NCBI GenBank assembly: GCA_025922795.1
Contig: JAICHC010000216.1
Location: 1-5,699 of the forward strand
Direction: 5' to 3'
Origin: Candidatus Binatia bacterium
GTDB taxonomy: Bacteria; Desulfobacterota_B; Binatia; UBA9968
DNA: 5,699 bases
Part shown: piece by piece, positions 4,910 to 5,699 of the stretch
Layout: the number at the start of each line of letters is the position of its first letter
Numbering within the stretch: position 1 is the stretch's first letter
The notes under the pieces: generated by a model
What the model was told of the DNA's origin: nothing
Seen by the model: only the letters and a program-made list of their open reading frames with translations
Databases searched by the model: none
Program-made: the position numbers and the translations under genes

Positions 4910-5699
4910 TTAACTTAACACATGTACCAAAAACGCTCGGGCCCCCTCCTCTTTCCGCAACCGCTCGAACGCGGTAAGTGCCGCTTGCTTCGAAGCAAAA
5001 ATACCGAACACTGATGAACCGCTACCTGACATTAAAACCCGGGGAGCGCCCTCGCGCAATAGCTTTTGCTTCAAAAGGCCGATCTCAGGATACCGATCGA
5101 GGGTCACACTTTCTAGATCGTTTTCCAGCAGGCTCGAAAGCTGGTCGAAACTCTTCAGCGAAGTCGCAATGCTAGTATTTGCAATAGGTTTTGTCAACTT
5201 TGCGGCAAGGTTACCATAAACCCAGGCGGTGGACACCGGGAAGCCGGGATAGATAATCACCGACCAGATGCGCGGCAGCTCGCCCAGTGGGCTAAGTCGC
5301 TCGCCAATGCCACGCGCCCGCGCCGGTCGTGCTCGGATGAAAAACGGCACATCCGCGCCCAACGACAGCGCGATTTTTTCCAGCTTGGGAAACGACAGGC
5401 GCAGTTTGAACAGCCGATTCAAACCCACCAGCGTTGCCGCCGCATCCGTGCTCGCGCCGCCCAAACCGGCGCCGAGCGGAATGCTCTTGCGTATGTGAAT
5501 ATGAACGGCCGGCACCCCGCGCCGGTTCTTCAGAATCAGTTGCGCGGCGCGATAGACGAGATTTTCTTCGCCCGCCGGCACGGCGGGATCATCGCAGGTG
5601 ATCTTGATCAACTCATCGGCGGTTTTTTCCTGTGTCGGAGCGATACGCAATTTATGAATCTCGATCTCATCGTAGAGCGACACGGGTACCATGATCGTG
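4910..5699 (-). CDS. ispE: 4-diphosphocytidyl-2-C-methyl-D-erythritol kinase, 5' end cut by the window edge
   Basis: IspE phosphorylates the 2-hydroxyl of CDP-methylerythritol with ATP, a cytosolic step of the non-mevalonate (MEP) route to isoprenoids. The visible reading frame continues past the first in-window ATG (5690-5692) as T-I-M-V-P-V-S-L-Y-D, so that ATG is internal. About 25-30 N-terminal residues, including the first substrate-binding segment, lie outside the window. Counting from that ATG, the GHMP-kinase ATP loop is PLGAGLGGASTDAA (residues 72-85). ENLVYRAA is at 43-50, LGADVPFFI at 111-119 (D114 matches the catalytic Asp of the family), ARARGIGERL at 124-133 and the C-terminal GHMP motif MSGSGSSVFGIF at 221-232. 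All key motifs are intact and the length fits the family (about 280-300 aa). The stop is TAA at 4910-4912. spoVG follows after 70 nt on the same strand. Identification is very secure; only the start is missing. Confidence 0.97.
   Translation of the reverse strand, partial: TIMVPVSLYDEIEIHKLRIAPTQEKTADELIKITCDDPAVPAGEENLVYRAAQLILKNRRGVPAVHIHIRKSIPLGAGLGGASTDAAATLVGLNRLFKLRLSFPKLEKIALSLGADVPFFIRARPARARGIGERLSPLGELPRIWSVIIYPGFPVSTAWVYGNLAAKLTKPIANTSIATSLKSFDQLSSLLENDLESVTLDRYPEIGLLKQKLLREGAPRVLMSGSGSSVFGIFASKQAALTAFERLRKEEGARAFLVHVLS

Overview
The window is an ordinary bacterial housekeeping block with every gene on the minus strand, so transcription runs from position 5699 towards 1. In transcription order it holds the 3' part of ispE (isoprenoid precursor synthesis), spoVG (a small nucleic-acid-binding regulator), a tRNA-Gln(UUG) gene, prs (PRPP synthase), the CTC/TL5-type gene for ribosomal protein L25, pth (peptidyl-tRNA hydrolase), rpsF (S6), rpsR (S18) and a nine-helix DUF2232/YybS-like membrane protein. 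It ends in about 209 bp with no convincing gene.

The order ispE - tRNA-Gln - prs - rplY/ctc - pth - rpsF - rpsR - DUF2232 is, from general knowledge, typical of the former Deltaproteobacteria (Desulfobacterota, Myxococcota, Binatota and relatives). A SpoVG gene beside ispE fits the same group. GC content looks moderately high, and several starts are GTG or TTG. I infer a deltaproteobacteria-like organism, perhaps known only from a metagenome, but the sequence alone does not fix the phylum.

There appear to be at least two transcription units. ispE, spoVG and tRNA-Gln probably run together and end at a 9-bp GC-rich hairpin with an interrupted U-rich tail (4345-4382). A good sigma70-type promoter (TTGACA, 17-bp spacer, TAGAAA; 4314-4342) then drives prs, L25 and pth. 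The prs-L25 gap is 16 nt and the L25-pth gap 36 nt. rpsF, rpsR and DUF2232 follow, with a 71-nt gap before rpsF and a 95-nt gap between rpsF and rpsR that could hold internal regulation. The block serves nucleotide supply (PRPP) and translation (three ribosomal proteins, peptidyl-tRNA recycling and a glutamine tRNA).

I do not see a new biological system here. The least explained part is the first 209 bp, next to where rplI is often found. It carries units of exactly 8 bp built on GGAGT, followed by a mirror-oriented block on the same 8-bp period, which could fold as a long imperfect hairpin. A CAGGCTGCTGAAAAAG motif with a small palindrome lies just after the DUF2232 stop codon. Together these look like a dispersed intergenic repeat or a mobile-element relic.
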